A stretch of DNA of 13,648 nucleotides from Ruminococcus flavefaciens (GTDB lineage Bacteria > Bacillota_A > Clostridia > Oscillospirales > Ruminococcaceae). Below, one piece after another: positions 1-6,960 of the stretch (position 1 is its first letter; every line of letters starts with the position of its first letter). The notes under the pieces are model-generated. The model saw only the letters and a program-made list of their open reading frames with translations. It had not been told where the DNA came from and did not search any database. A program made the translations under genes and the position numbers. The stretch covers positions 1 through 13,648 of the forward strand of contig SFFP01000030.1 of NCBI GenBank assembly GCA_004556875.1, given 5' to 3'.

Positions 1-129
1 ATGGAGCAGTTCAAGAGCATTTCCGCAGACAGGGCAGGGAGCATTTTCCCCATTCCATAGTTTTTTCAGAAAGGAGAGGACTTCGTTTCGGGAGTGCATT
101 TTAAAGTCGTTAAGCGTGAATTTTTCCAT
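1..129 (-). CDS. Partial unknown protein with N-terminal zinc-ribbon-like CPVC motif
   Basis: The reading frame opens at an ATG (complement of 127-129) and stays open for 43 codons to the window edge, so the C-terminus is missing. The visible part is MEKFTLNDFK followed by a basic, helical-looking stretch and then a Cys-Pro-Val-Cys-Gly knuckle at residues 32-36. That knuckle is the typical first half of a zinc ribbon. A weak Shine-Dalgarno (CAGGT) lies about 8 bases upstream. The gene starts 39 bases after the metH stop on the same strand with no convincing terminator between, so it is probably the last or a further gene of the pheA-metH transcript. I do not recognise the family. The second Cys pair, if it exists, would lie outside the window. 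Function unknown. Confidence 0.6.
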   Translation of the reverse strand, partial: MEKFTLNDFKMHSRNEVLSFLKKLWNGENAPCPVCGNALELLH

Positions 130-168
130 GATATTTACCTGTATGACGGGCGGACAATATCCGTCCTG

Positions 169-2544
169 TTATGCTCCGTAGACCTGTGAAGCGATGTCCA
201 CGGTCTGTTTAGCGTCTTTTGCGTAATAATCAGCGTTTATCTGTTCGGCATATGAAGCTGTGAGAACAGCTCCGCCTACAACAGTCTTGCATTCGGGGTA
301 CTTTTCGTTGAGCTGTTTTATAGTTTCAGCCATAGCGCCGAGGGTAGTGGTCATAAGGGCGGAAAGTCCTACAAGGCTTACCTTATTTTCTATAGCGGCA
401 TTGACTATAGTTTCGGGAGGAACGTCCTTGCCTAAGTCTATTACCGTAAAGCCGTAGCTGTCAAGCAGGACTTTTACGATATTCTTGCCGATATCGTGGA
501 TATCGCCGTGAACAGTTGCAAGCACTACCTTTCCCTTTGAAACGCTCTCGCTGTTTGCGGCAGAGAGCTGAGTTTTTATGACCTCAAAGCAAGCCTGAGC
601 GGCTTCTGCGGTGAGTATGAGCTGAGGCAGGAATATCTTGCCTTTTTCGAATTTAGCACCTGCGTTGTCAAGAGCAGGAATGAGATAGCCGTTGATTATC
701 TCCATAGGATCAACAGTTTTCATAAGCTCTTCAGCGGCTTTTACGGCGTTGTTCTTCAGACCGTTCTCAACTGCGTACATTATATCGGGAGCGCCTTTGT
801 CCTGTGTGGGAGCAGGTGCTTTCGGAGCGTTGTCGTCCTGTGCGTATATGCTGATGAATTCAGCGGAATTTCGGTCAATTCCTGCAAGCAGTCTGTAAGC
901 GCGTACAGCTCCGATAATGCCTTCAACATTAGGGTTGATGATAGGCAGTGTAAGACCGCTGTGGAGCGCCATTGTAAGGAATGTACGTGTTATAAGCTCG
1001 CGGTTCGGAAGACCGAATGAGATATTTGAAACACCGAGTACGGTATTGAGTCCAAGCTCTGTTTTAACTCTGTGGAGAGCATTGAGAGTTTCCATAACGC
1101 CGTCCTGTTCGGCAGAAGCCGTAAGTGTAAGGCAGTCGATGAAAACGTCCTCTTTGGGTATTCCGTATTCCATAGCGCGGCGGAGTATCTTCTCAGCGAT
1201 AGCGAAACGTCCGTCGGCAGTCTTTGGTATACCGCCCTTGTCAAGTGCAAGACCTACAACAGCCGCGCCGTATTTCTTTACAAGGGGCAGTATAGCTTCG
1301 AGAGACTCGTCCTCGCCGTTTACTGAGTTTACGATAGGCTTTCCGTTATATACTCTCAGACCTGCTTCGAGGACTTCGGGGATAGTTGAGTCGAGCTGAA
1401 GCGGCGTATCGCATATGCTCTGGATAGCTTTTACAGCCGTTACCATCATTTCCTTTTCATCTATGCCGGGGAGACCTACGTTTACGTCAAGTATCTCAGC
1501 GCCTGCGTGTATCTGCTCAACAGCCTGTCCGAGGATATAGTCCACATCGTGGGCGAGGAGAGCTTCCTTAAAGCGCTTTTTGCCTGTAGGGTTGATACGT
1601 TCGCCGATAACTCGCGGCTGATTGATATTTACGCAGTTTACAGCCGAGCAGGCGATGCTTGCGCGGACTATCTTTCTTGGATGTCTCTCCATGCCGGAAA
1701 GCGCTTCTATCATAGCGGATATGTGCTGCGGAGTAGTACCGCAGCAGCCGCCGAATACGGTCACACCTGCTTCAGCAAGCTTTACTGCACTTGCGGCGAA
1801 GTCATCGGGGTCAACGTTGTATTCATTTGTAACAGGGTCGGGCAGACCTGCGTTAGGTTTTGCAATAACAGGGAGAGTTGTGAGCGCACATATCCTGTCA
1901 AGAACAGGGAAAAGCTCATCAGGTCCGAGAGAGCAGTTTACACCGATAGCATCTGCGCCCAGACCTTCAAGCACAGCGACCATACACTCAGGGGAAACGC
2001 CTGTGAATGTACGCATATTCTCCTCAAATGTCATAGTGACGAGGATAGGCTTGTCGGAATTCTCTTTTGCAGCGAGAACAGCCGCTTTTACCTCATAGAG
2101 GTCGGTCATGGTCTCGATGACTATTACATCAGCCTCTTTTCCTGCGAGAACGAGCTCCTTGTAGACCTCATAAGCTTCCTCAAATTTAAGAGTGCCCGCA
2201 GGTTCGAGAAGCTGACCTATAGGACCCATATCAAGAGCAACAAGAGCCTTTCCTGCGGCTGCTGTTCTTGCGTTTTTCACGCCTGCAGAGACGACTTCCT
2301 CAACGGTATGACCGCTTTTTGCAAGCTTGAAGCGGTTTGCGCCGAAAGTATTGGCGTAGATTATATCAGCCCCGCTCTCAACGTAAAGGCGGTGTATTTT
2401 CATTATAGCTTCGGGGTCGGTCAGGTTGAGAAGTTCGGGTACGTGTTCTGTCTTTATACCGTGCGATTGCAGCATAGTGCCCATGCCGCCGTCAAGAAAT
2501 ACAAAATTGCTGCTTTCAAGCAGGGAATAGAATTTACTGGACAT
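169..2544 (-). CDS. metH: Cobalamin-dependent methionine synthase, short form without activation domain
   Basis: Transfers a methyl group from methyltetrahydrofolate via cobalamin to homocysteine, giving methionine, in the cytoplasm. Domains in order: homocysteine methyltransferase barrel (about residues 10-290), with zinc ligands Cys204 (VNCSLGP) and Cys267/Cys268 (GGCCGTTP); pterin-binding barrel (about 310-565), opening with RVIGERINPTGKK; helical cap (about 585-665); and Rossmann-type B12-binding domain (about 670-790), with the base-off histidine motif DIHDIGKN (His683) and GLSALMTTT. At 791 residues it is far shorter than the roughly 1,200-residue E. coli MetH and stops right after the B12 domain. 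The SAM-binding reactivation domain is therefore absent, as in Thermotoga MetH, and a separate reactivation protein is expected elsewhere. AAGGAG sits 8 bases before the ATG. The gene follows pheA by 19 bases, so the two are probably cotranscribed. Confidence 0.95.
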   Translation of the reverse strand: MSSKFYSLLESSNFVFLDGGMGTMLQSHGIKTEHVPELLNLTDPEAIMKIHRLYVESGADIIYANTFGANRFKLAKSGHTVEEVVSAGVKNARTAAAGKALVALDMGPIGQLLEPAGTLKFEEAYEVYKELVLAGKEADVIVIETMTDLYEVKAAVLAAKENSDKPILVTMTFEENMRTFTGVSPECMVAVLEGLGADAIGVNCSLGPDELFPVLDRICALTTLPVIAKPNAGLPDPVTNEYNVDPDDFAASAVKLAEAGVTVFGGCCGTTPQHISAMIEALSGMERHPRKIVRASIACSAVNCVNINQPRVIGERINPTGKKRFKEALLAHDVDYILGQAVEQIHAGAEILDVNVGLPGIDEKEMMVTAVKAIQSICDTPLQLDSTIPEVLEAGLRVYNGKPIVNSVNGEDESLEAILPLVKKYGAAVVGLALDKGGIPKTADGRFAIAEKILRRAMEYGIPKEDVFIDCLTLTASAEQDGVMETLNALHRVKTELGLNTVLGVSNISFGLPNRELITRTFLTMALHSGLTLPIINPNVEGIIGAVRAYRLLAGIDRNSAEFISIYAQDDNAPKAPAPTQDKGAPDIMYAVENGLKNNAVKAAEELMKTVDPMEIINGYLIPALDNAGAKFEKGKIFLPQLILTAEAAQACFEVIKTQLSAANSESVSKGKVVLATVHGDIHDIGKNIVKVLLDSYGFTVIDLGKDVPPETIVNAAIENKVSLVGLSALMTTTLGAMAETIKQLNEKYPECKTVVGGAVLTASYAEQINADYYAKDAKQTVDIASQVYGA

Positions 2545-2563
2545 ATTGATCTCCTTGATATTG

Positions 2564-3679
2564 TCATTCGGACTTGAATGTGCCTATACAGCGGAAGTTT
2601 TCGAGGTTTTCCTCAAGGTCGCGGAGCACAGCCTTTACACTCGGGTCGGAGAGCTTTCCGCTGAAATCGAGGAAGAACATGACATCAAAGCTTCCGTCGC
2701 GGATAGGACGGCTTTCGATCCTGAGAAGGTTCATGCCATTGACATAGAATTTAGTCAGCAGTCGGTAAAGACTACCTTTTGTATGTGGGATAGTGAGCAT
2801 AACGGAAACTGCATCTGAGTCATCGGCTACCTGCATATCCTTTGAGATGATTATAAACTGAGTTCGGTTGATAGTGCAGTCAGCGATATCTCTTGCAAGC
2901 ACCTCAAGACCGAGCTTTTCAGCACAGTCCACAGAGCATATGGCTGCGATAGGTTCGCCGCTATTCAGCACCTTTTCCGCAGCAGTTGCGGTATTGCTGT
3001 ATTCAGCTTTTTTCAGACCTGTTTTGCTGAGGAATACTTCACACTGTGAAAGCGCCTGTCTGTGTGAATAAACACAGGTGATATCCTCTAATTTCGTGCC
3101 TTTTTTAACTGCGAGGCAGTGATTTATCTCAAGTGTAACCATTTTCACTATGTAGAAAGGATAATTTGCCATAAGGTCGTAGGTGCTGTCGACAGAGCCT
3201 GCGGTCGAGTTCTGTACAGGGAGCACGCCGTAGTCAACTTCTCCTGCCTGTACAGCCTTGAATACTTCCTCGAAAGAAGGATAGAAAGAGAAGTCTCTTT
3301 TTCCGAATACCTTTTCAGCCGCAGCTTCGGAATTAGCGCCCGAAGTGCCCTGACAGCCTATCCTCTTTGCACCTGCAAAATCAGGAGCAGTGAAAGTGTA
3401 GTCGGGCGATTCGGCAAGGATAGTGCGGTTCTGCAATATCTTGCTGATATCCATGATGGTAGCAAAAAGTGCAGCCGTACCCTTTTCGAGATTTTTATCT
3501 GCGGTCAGCTCCTTGATACGGTCAATGACCTGCTGTTCACGTCCGCCTTGAAAGACAGGCATATCGTGTTTCTTCTTGTAATCCGCAACACCCTTGCATA
3601 GCTCCATGCGCTTCATAAAGAGTGAGAGAATTTCTTTGTCAATGCCGTCAATGCCGTCGCGAAGCTGTTTAAGATCCAT
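2564..3679 (-). CDS. pheA: Bifunctional chorismate mutase / prephenate dehydratase (P-protein)
   Basis: Converts chorismate to prephenate and then to phenylpyruvate, the committed branch to phenylalanine. The 371-residue protein has an AroQ-type chorismate mutase helix bundle (about 1-88, starting MDLKQLRDGIDGIDKEI). The prephenate dehydratase domain (about 105-283) opens with GCQGTSGANSEAAA. The C-terminal ACT domain (about 290-371) carries ESRP (322-325) and a GSL variant of the GAL motif, which in this family bind phenylalanine for feedback inhibition. The usual catalytic Thr-Arg-Phe motif reads Thr-Gln-Phe (273-275). The ATG at 3679 is chosen because GGAGGT lies 7 bases upstream. A longer in-frame GTG at 3772 lies upstream of the predicted transcription start. 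First gene of the apparent pheA-metH operon. Confidence 0.95.
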   Translation of the reverse strand: MDLKQLRDGIDGIDKEILSLFMKRMELCKGVADYKKKHDMPVFQGGREQQVIDRIKELTADKNLEKGTAALFATIMDISKILQNRTILAESPDYTFTAPDFAGAKRIGCQGTSGANSEAAAEKVFGKRDFSFYPSFEEVFKAVQAGEVDYGVLPVQNSTAGSVDSTYDLMANYPFYIVKMVTLEINHCLAVKKGTKLEDITCVYSHRQALSQCEVFLSKTGLKKAEYSNTATAAEKVLNSGEPIAAICSVDCAEKLGLEVLARDIADCTINRTQFIIISKDMQVADDSDAVSVMLTIPHTKGSLYRLLTKFYVNGMNLLRIESRPIRDGSFDVMFFLDFSGKLSDPSVKAVLRDLEENLENFRCIGTFKSE

Positions 3680-3686
3680 AAAAAAT

Positions 3687-3692
3687 ACCTCC
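3687..3692 (-). promoter_or_regulatory. Ribosome binding site of pheA
   Basis: A near-perfect GGAGGT on the minus strand, 7 bases before the ATG at 3679. It fixes the pheA start and rules out the 31-codon in-frame extension. Confidence 0.85.
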
Positions 3693-3697
3693 GATTT

Positions 3698-3755
3698 GAG
3701 CCGAAAGCCGTAAGATATCAGCTCTTTTCGGCTGATGAAAAAGGGCAAAAGGCTC
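3698..3755 (-). promoter_or_regulatory. pheA leader with mutually exclusive hairpins (possible attenuator)
   Basis: In the untranslated leader of pheA the minus strand can form a 6-bp hairpin, ATCAGC (3731-3736) with GCTGAT (3717-3722) around an 8-base loop. Alternatively it can form a perfect 8-bp helix, AGCCGAAA (3726-3733) with TTTCGGCT (3699-3706). The two share bases and cannot coexist. A third pairing, GAGCC (3751-3755) with GGCTC (3698-3702), would close the whole leader. The distal helix ends 6 bases before the ribosome binding site. A short U-run follows only after the ribosome binding site, so this is not a classical intrinsic terminator. A switch affecting translation or elongation is inference. 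The leader is too short for a T-box. Confidence 0.4.
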
Positions 3756-3774
3756 GTATTGATATACCTCACAT

Positions 3775-3803
3775 ATTATATCATTTTTTTTTGTAGAAAT
3801 CAA
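3775..3803 (-). promoter_or_regulatory. Promoter of pheA-metH
   Basis: Sigma-A type promoter read on the minus strand. The -35 is TTGATT (3798-3803), the spacer is exactly 17 bases and includes an A9 run, and the -10 is a consensus TATAAT (3775-3780) preceded by TGA, an extended -10. Transcription should begin near 3768, giving a leader of about 90 bases. It is back-to-back with the ruvC promoter. Confidence 0.8.
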
Positions 3804-3822
3804 TAAAAAACAGGTAAATATA

Positions 3823-3852
3823 TTGCAAAAGGTACTTGACCTGTGGTATAAT
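3823..3852 (+). promoter_or_regulatory. Promoter of the ruvC-ruvA cluster
   Basis: A consensus -10 TATAAT (3847-3852) is preceded by TGG, an extended -10. The best matching -35 is TTGCAA (3823-3828), 18 bases upstream. An overlapping alternative is TTGACC (3836-3841) with TAGAAT (3857-3862), but its spacer is only 15 bases. Transcription would start near 3859, leaving about 60 bases of leader before ruvC. The -35 boxes of this promoter and the divergent pheA promoter are only about 20 bases apart. Confidence 0.7.
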
Positions 3853-3860
3853 AATATAGA

Positions 3861-3879
3861 ATATAGTGAGTAGCTATAT
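3861..3879 (+). repeat. Small inverted repeat at the ruvC transcription start
   Basis: ATATAG (3861-3866) and CTATAT (3874-3879) form a 6-bp inverted repeat around a 7-base centre, just downstream of the predicted -10. Its position would suit a repressor operator, but it is short and AT-rich and does not match a SOS box that I recognise. Confidence 0.25.
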
Positions 3880-3917
3880 CCATGTGAACTTTTTAACGAA
3901 CCAACAGGTAAATAATA

Positions 3918-4409
3918 GTGAAAAATGTCAGAATATTGGGGATAGACCCCGGTTATGCAATAGTCGGATTTGGTGTTCTGGATTATGACGGGATACGTTT
4001 CACGCCTATCGAATACGGCGCTGTGCTGACTGAGGCAGGAACGCCCTTCCCCGAACGTTTAAGGGCGATACATGAGGATATAGAGTTTATTTTCAATAAA
4101 TTCAAGCCCGACTGTATGGCGATAGAAAGGCTTTACTTCACGACTAACCAGAAAACTGCCATAGATGTTGCGCAGGCAAGAGGCATAACGGTGCTTTCGG
4201 CAGCCACAAGGAATATCCCTGTGTCGGAATACACGCCTTTGCAGGTAAAGCAGTCGGTAGTAGGCTACGGCAAGGCTGAAAAGAAGCAGGTCATGGAGAT
4301 GACAAAGCAGATTCTGGGACTTGCGCAGATACCAAAGCCTGATGACGCGGCTGATGCCCTTGCAATAGCCATTTGTCACGGGCACAGTACACGATTTGAA
4401 TTCAGATAA
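3918..4409 (+). CDS. ruvC: Crossover junction endodeoxyribonuclease RuvC
   Basis: Holliday-junction resolvase. It works as a dimer and cuts two opposing strands of the four-way junction during recombination repair, together with RuvAB. The 163-residue length is normal. RNase H-fold acidic residues are all present: Asp10 in LGIDPGYAIVGFG, Glu70 in MAIERLYF, and Asp143/Asp146 in PDDAADALAIAICH. The start is GTG at 3918, and MKNVRILGIDPG matches the usual family N-terminus. The ribosome binding site is weak (CAGGT about 10 bases upstream). First gene of the cluster, 14 bases before ruvA. Confidence 0.96.
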   Translation: MKNVRILGIDPGYAIVGFGVLDYDGIRFTPIEYGAVLTEAGTPFPERLRAIHEDIEFIFNKFKPDCMAIERLYFTTNQKTAIDVAQARGITVLSAATRNIPVSEYTPLQVKQSVVGYGKAEKKQVMEMTKQILGLAQIPKPDDAADALAIAICHGHSTRFEFR

Positions 4410-4423
4410 AGGAACAGATATAT

Positions 4424-5047
4424 ATGATATACAGTGTAAGAGGAAAGCTTACAGTAAAAGAGCTTGGCTTTGTTGTAATAGAGTGTGCAGGAGTCGGATA
4501 CGGCTGCAAGACCTCGTATAATACCGTTGCAAGGCTTGGCGAGATCGGAAGTGAGGAAATGCTTTACACCTATCTCTATGTGAGAGAAGATGTGGTAGAG
4601 CTTTTCGGATTTGCCACTTTGCAGGAGCTGAGCTGCTTCAAGCTGCTGATATCGGTATCGGGAGTAGGTCCTAAGGCAGCAACTTCCATACTGTCGGACG
4701 TAACACCCGAAAGGTTTGCTCTTCTTGTGGCATCGGGCGACAGCAAGGCTTTCACCAAGACAAAGGGCATAGGCGCAAAGACTGCACAGAGGATAGTTCT
4801 TGAACTCAAGGATAAGATATCCTCAGAGTCCATCAGCGGCAGCATAAGCGGTGACGCTGCACAGTTTGCGAATATCCCGTCAGACAGCGCTTCATCGTCT
4901 GTGGCAGAGGCTCTCGAAGCACTTATGGTGCTCGGATATTCACAGGGCGAGACAGCACCTATACTCGGAAAGCTCGATCCTTCACTCAGTACACAGGATC
5001 TTATTAAGGAAACATTGCGTTTAATGGCAGCTAAAAATATGCGATAA
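4424..5047 (+). CDS. ruvA: Holliday junction branch migration protein RuvA
   Basis: Forms the tetrameric DNA-binding scaffold that holds the Holliday junction flat and loads the RuvB motor. The 207-residue protein shows the three expected parts. An N-terminal OB-fold (about 1-64) begins MIYSVRGKL and includes YLYVREDVVELFGF. Two helix-hairpin-helix motifs follow (VSGVGPKAA about 78-86 and KGIGAKTAQRIVLELKD about 114-130). After a serine-rich flexible linker (about 133-160), the C-terminal RuvB-binding domain (about 160-205) contains EALEALMVLGYS. AAAGGAAC lies about 10 bases ahead of the ATG. The gene follows ruvC closely and is almost certainly cotranscribed with it. Confidence 0.96.
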   Translation: MIYSVRGKLTVKELGFVVIECAGVGYGCKTSYNTVARLGEIGSEEMLYTYLYVREDVVELFGFATLQELSCFKLLISVSGVGPKAATSILSDVTPERFALLVASGDSKAFTKTKGIGAKTAQRIVLELKDKISSESISGSISGDAAQFANIPSDSASSSVAEALEALMVLGYSQGETAPILGKLDPSLSTQDLIKETLRLMAAKNMR

Positions 5048-5061
5048 AAATATGATAAGTT

Positions 5062-5068
5062 AGGATGG
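5062..5068 (+). promoter_or_regulatory. Probable ribosome binding site of the SseB-like gene
   Basis: AGGATGG lies 8 bases before the ATG at 5077 (11 before a second ATG at 5080). It overlaps the earlier in-frame ATG at 5065, which has no Shine-Dalgarno of its own. This favours the 5077 or 5080 start. Confidence 0.5.
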
Positions 5069-5076
5069 TTACTGTT

Positions 5077-5811
5077 ATGATGAATCTTGACGAATTGCTG
5101 AAAGCGGCAATAAAAGACCCTTCACAGCGCTCATTGTTCCTGCAGACTCTTATCAAAAGCGATGTCTACGTCATCTGCAAGAACCCCGTAAAACAGGAGC
5201 GTGACCGTTCTGAAGGCGGTATACAGCTTGAATTGGTGACTACCCAGAATCCCGACGGTGATATATTCATACCGTTTTTTACCAGCTATCGTGCACTTCA
5301 GCAGTTTGCAAAGAGATATGTTGACTGCTATAAGATAAACTGTCTGAGACTTTTTGACCTTATACAGTCGGTATCGGCAGTTCTCAATCCTAATTCCTAC
5401 GGCAAGGAGTTCTCGTCGCAGGAGATAAAGAGCATTCTCATGATAGCGCGTAATCTTAAAATAAAGGCGATATCCTACAATGAAGCGGATATAATCAATT
5501 ATCGCCGCTGTGAGCATGATGTTAACCATATCATCAAAGCGGCAAGCAAGTTCCTGTCAAAACAGCCTAATGTAGACCGCGCATTCATCATGGAGATGAT
5601 AAAGGGCTGCGAAAATCCGCAGATACTCATAGTCCTCGATATGATGGGAAGTACAAGAAAGCTTTTCGTACCGCTTTCAAAGTACCTTTCCAAGACGGTA
5701 AAGGCAAACGAGCATCTTTGCTTTATAAGCTATGAACAGGATATGGGCAAGAAGGCAGCAGAGACTGTTGAGCCTTTCTACGTCCGCAAAAAGAGATTTT
5801 TTGAGAGATAA
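5077..5811 (+). CDS. SseB-like protein of unknown function inside the ruv cluster
   Basis: About 244 residues, soluble, with no signal peptide or membrane segment. The N-terminal half resembles the SseB N-terminal domain: LFLQTLIKSDVYVICK near the start, then a hydrophobic strand and FIPFFTSYRALQQFAK, then LFDLIQSVSAVLNPNSYGKEFSSQEI. The C-terminal third (PNVDRAFIMEMI, then ILIVLDMMG and LFVPLSKYLSKTV) resembles the SseB C-terminal domain. SseB is named for an effect on serine sensitivity in E. coli; its biochemical role is not established, so none is assigned here. The gene lies 29 bases after ruvA and 56 before ruvB on the same strand, so it belongs to the ruv transcript, which is not a standard ruv arrangement. 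The family call is from remembered motif patterns. The start could also be 5065 or 5080. Confidence 0.7.
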   Translation: MMNLDELLKAAIKDPSQRSLFLQTLIKSDVYVICKNPVKQERDRSEGGIQLELVTTQNPDGDIFIPFFTSYRALQQFAKRYVDCYKINCLRLFDLIQSVSAVLNPNSYGKEFSSQEIKSILMIARNLKIKAISYNEADIINYRRCEHDVNHIIKAASKFLSKQPNVDRAFIMEMIKGCENPQILIVLDMMGSTRKLFVPLSKYLSKTVKANEHLCFISYEQDMGKKAAETVEPFYVRKKRFFER

Positions 5812-5816
5812 AAGGA

Positions 5817-5837
5817 CTGCGGATATATTTTCCGCAG
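5817..5837 (+). other. Perfect 7-bp hairpin between the SseB-like gene and ruvB
   Basis: CTGCGGA (5817-5823), a 7-base loop, then TCCGCAG (5831-5837), starting 5 bases after the SseB-like stop codon. There is no U-tract after it, so it is a poor intrinsic terminator. It may act as a weak attenuator, a 3'-end stabiliser or a processing site that separates expression of ruvB from the genes before it. Confidence 0.45.
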
Positions 5838-5867
5838 CTTAGATATAACTTCACAAGAGGTGTTTAT

Positions 5868-6926
5868 TTGATACAGACAGAGGATATGGAGTTCGCTCCG
5901 AGGATAATTTCTCCCGAGAATACAACAGAGGACAGCGATGTTGAGATAAGTCTCAGACCGCAGACCCTCCATGAGTATATCGGACAGGACAAGGTCAAGG
6001 AAAACCTTGCCATATATATTGAGGCTGCAAAGCGCAGAAGCGAACCTCTCGACCATGTGCTTCTGTATGGACCTCCGGGACTTGGAAAGACTACTCTTTC
6101 CTCAATAATAGCTCATGAGCTTGGAGTAAACCTCAGAGTTACCACAGGTCCTGCAATAGAAAAGCCCGGCGACCTTGTCTCGCTTCTCACAAGCCTTTCA
6201 GACAACGATGTGCTTTTCATCGACGAGATACACAGACTGTCCCGTGCAGTTGAGGAAATACTCTATCCTGCACTTGAAGACAGAGTTATAGATATAATCA
6301 TAGGAAAAGGTCCGTCAGCGCGTTCTATACGTATGGACCTTAAACCCTTCACGCTTATCGGCGCAACTACAAGAGCAGGACAGCTTTCAGCGCCTCTCCG
6401 TGACCGTTTCGGCGTTATACAGCGCCTTGAACTGTACACAAAGGAACAGCTCACGGATATCGTAAGAAGAAGCGCTATGATACTCGGTATTCCATGTACA
6501 GGCGACGGTGCTGCCGAAATAGCAGGCAGGGCAAGAGGCACACCGCGTATAGCAAACCGCCTGCTTAAAAGAGTCCGCGACTTTGCCGATGTAATGGGCA
6601 ACGGACAGATAACACAGGAGATAGCTTCTATCGCGCTGAGCAGGCTTGATATAGACGCTCTCGGTCTTGACGGACTTGACAGGCGTATGCTTGAAATGAT
6701 AATCAAGGGCTACGGCGGCGGACCTGTCGGACTTGAAACACTTGCCTCGGCTATCAACGAGGAAAGCGTTACCCTTGAAGATATATGCGAGCCTTTCCTT
6801 ATGCAGCTTGGATTTCTGGGAAGGACTCCCCGCGGAAGAGTGGCTACAAGGCTGGCGTATGAGCATCTCGGTATAGTTCCGCTCGAACAGACACAGCAGA
6901 CAGATGACGGACAGATGACCTTTTGA
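5868..6926 (+). CDS. ruvB: Holliday junction branch migration ATPase RuvB
   Basis: Hexameric AAA+ motor that pumps DNA through the RuvA-bound junction. The 352-residue length is normal for the family. Visible motifs are Walker A GPPGLGKT (68-75), Walker B LFIDEIH (116-122), sensor 1 GATTRAG (165-171), the arginine-finger segment PLRDRFG (176-182), and a C-terminal winged helix with GYGGGPVGLETLA and FLGRTPRGR. The start is taken as TTG at 5868, because AGAGGTG lies 5 bases before it and the resulting N-terminus has the usual acidic lead-in; an in-frame ATG at 5886 is the alternative. Separated from ruvA by the SseB-like gene and a small hairpin, but on the same strand and probably the same transcript. 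Confidence 0.97.
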   Translation: MIQTEDMEFAPRIISPENTTEDSDVEISLRPQTLHEYIGQDKVKENLAIYIEAAKRRSEPLDHVLLYGPPGLGKTTLSSIIAHELGVNLRVTTGPAIEKPGDLVSLLTSLSDNDVLFIDEIHRLSRAVEEILYPALEDRVIDIIIGKGPSARSIRMDLKPFTLIGATTRAGQLSAPLRDRFGVIQRLELYTKEQLTDIVRRSAMILGIPCTGDGAAEIAGRARGTPRIANRLLKRVRDFADVMGNGQITQEIASIALSRLDIDALGLDGLDRRMLEMIIKGYGGGPVGLETLASAINEESVTLEDICEPFLMQLGFLGRTPRGRVATRLAYEHLGIVPLEQTQQTDDGQMTF

Positions 6927-6960
6927 CGTTTCTCCCATTAAGGGATATGAGGAATAAAAA

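Noticed and set aside
1507..2577. 356-codon open frame on the plus strand
   Set aside because: It is fully antisense to metH, whose domains and motifs are unmistakable. The translation has no recognisable features and no ribosome binding site. It is a codon-bias shadow.
3680..3768. T-box riboswitch for pheA
   Set aside because: The leader is only about 90 bases, and no T-box consensus or intrinsic terminator with a U-tract is present.
3680..3772. 31-codon N-terminal extension of pheA, or a leader peptide in that frame
   Set aside because: The GTG at 3772 lies upstream of the predicted transcription start. The real ATG has a near-perfect Shine-Dalgarno, and the leader codons are not notably Phe-rich.
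3809..3914. Repeated ACAGGTAAATA at 3810-3820 and 3904-3914, and on the minus strand at 132-142
   Set aside because: Two copies serve as ordinary weak Shine-Dalgarno regions. An 11-base A/T-rich match seen three times in 13.6 kb is plausible by chance.
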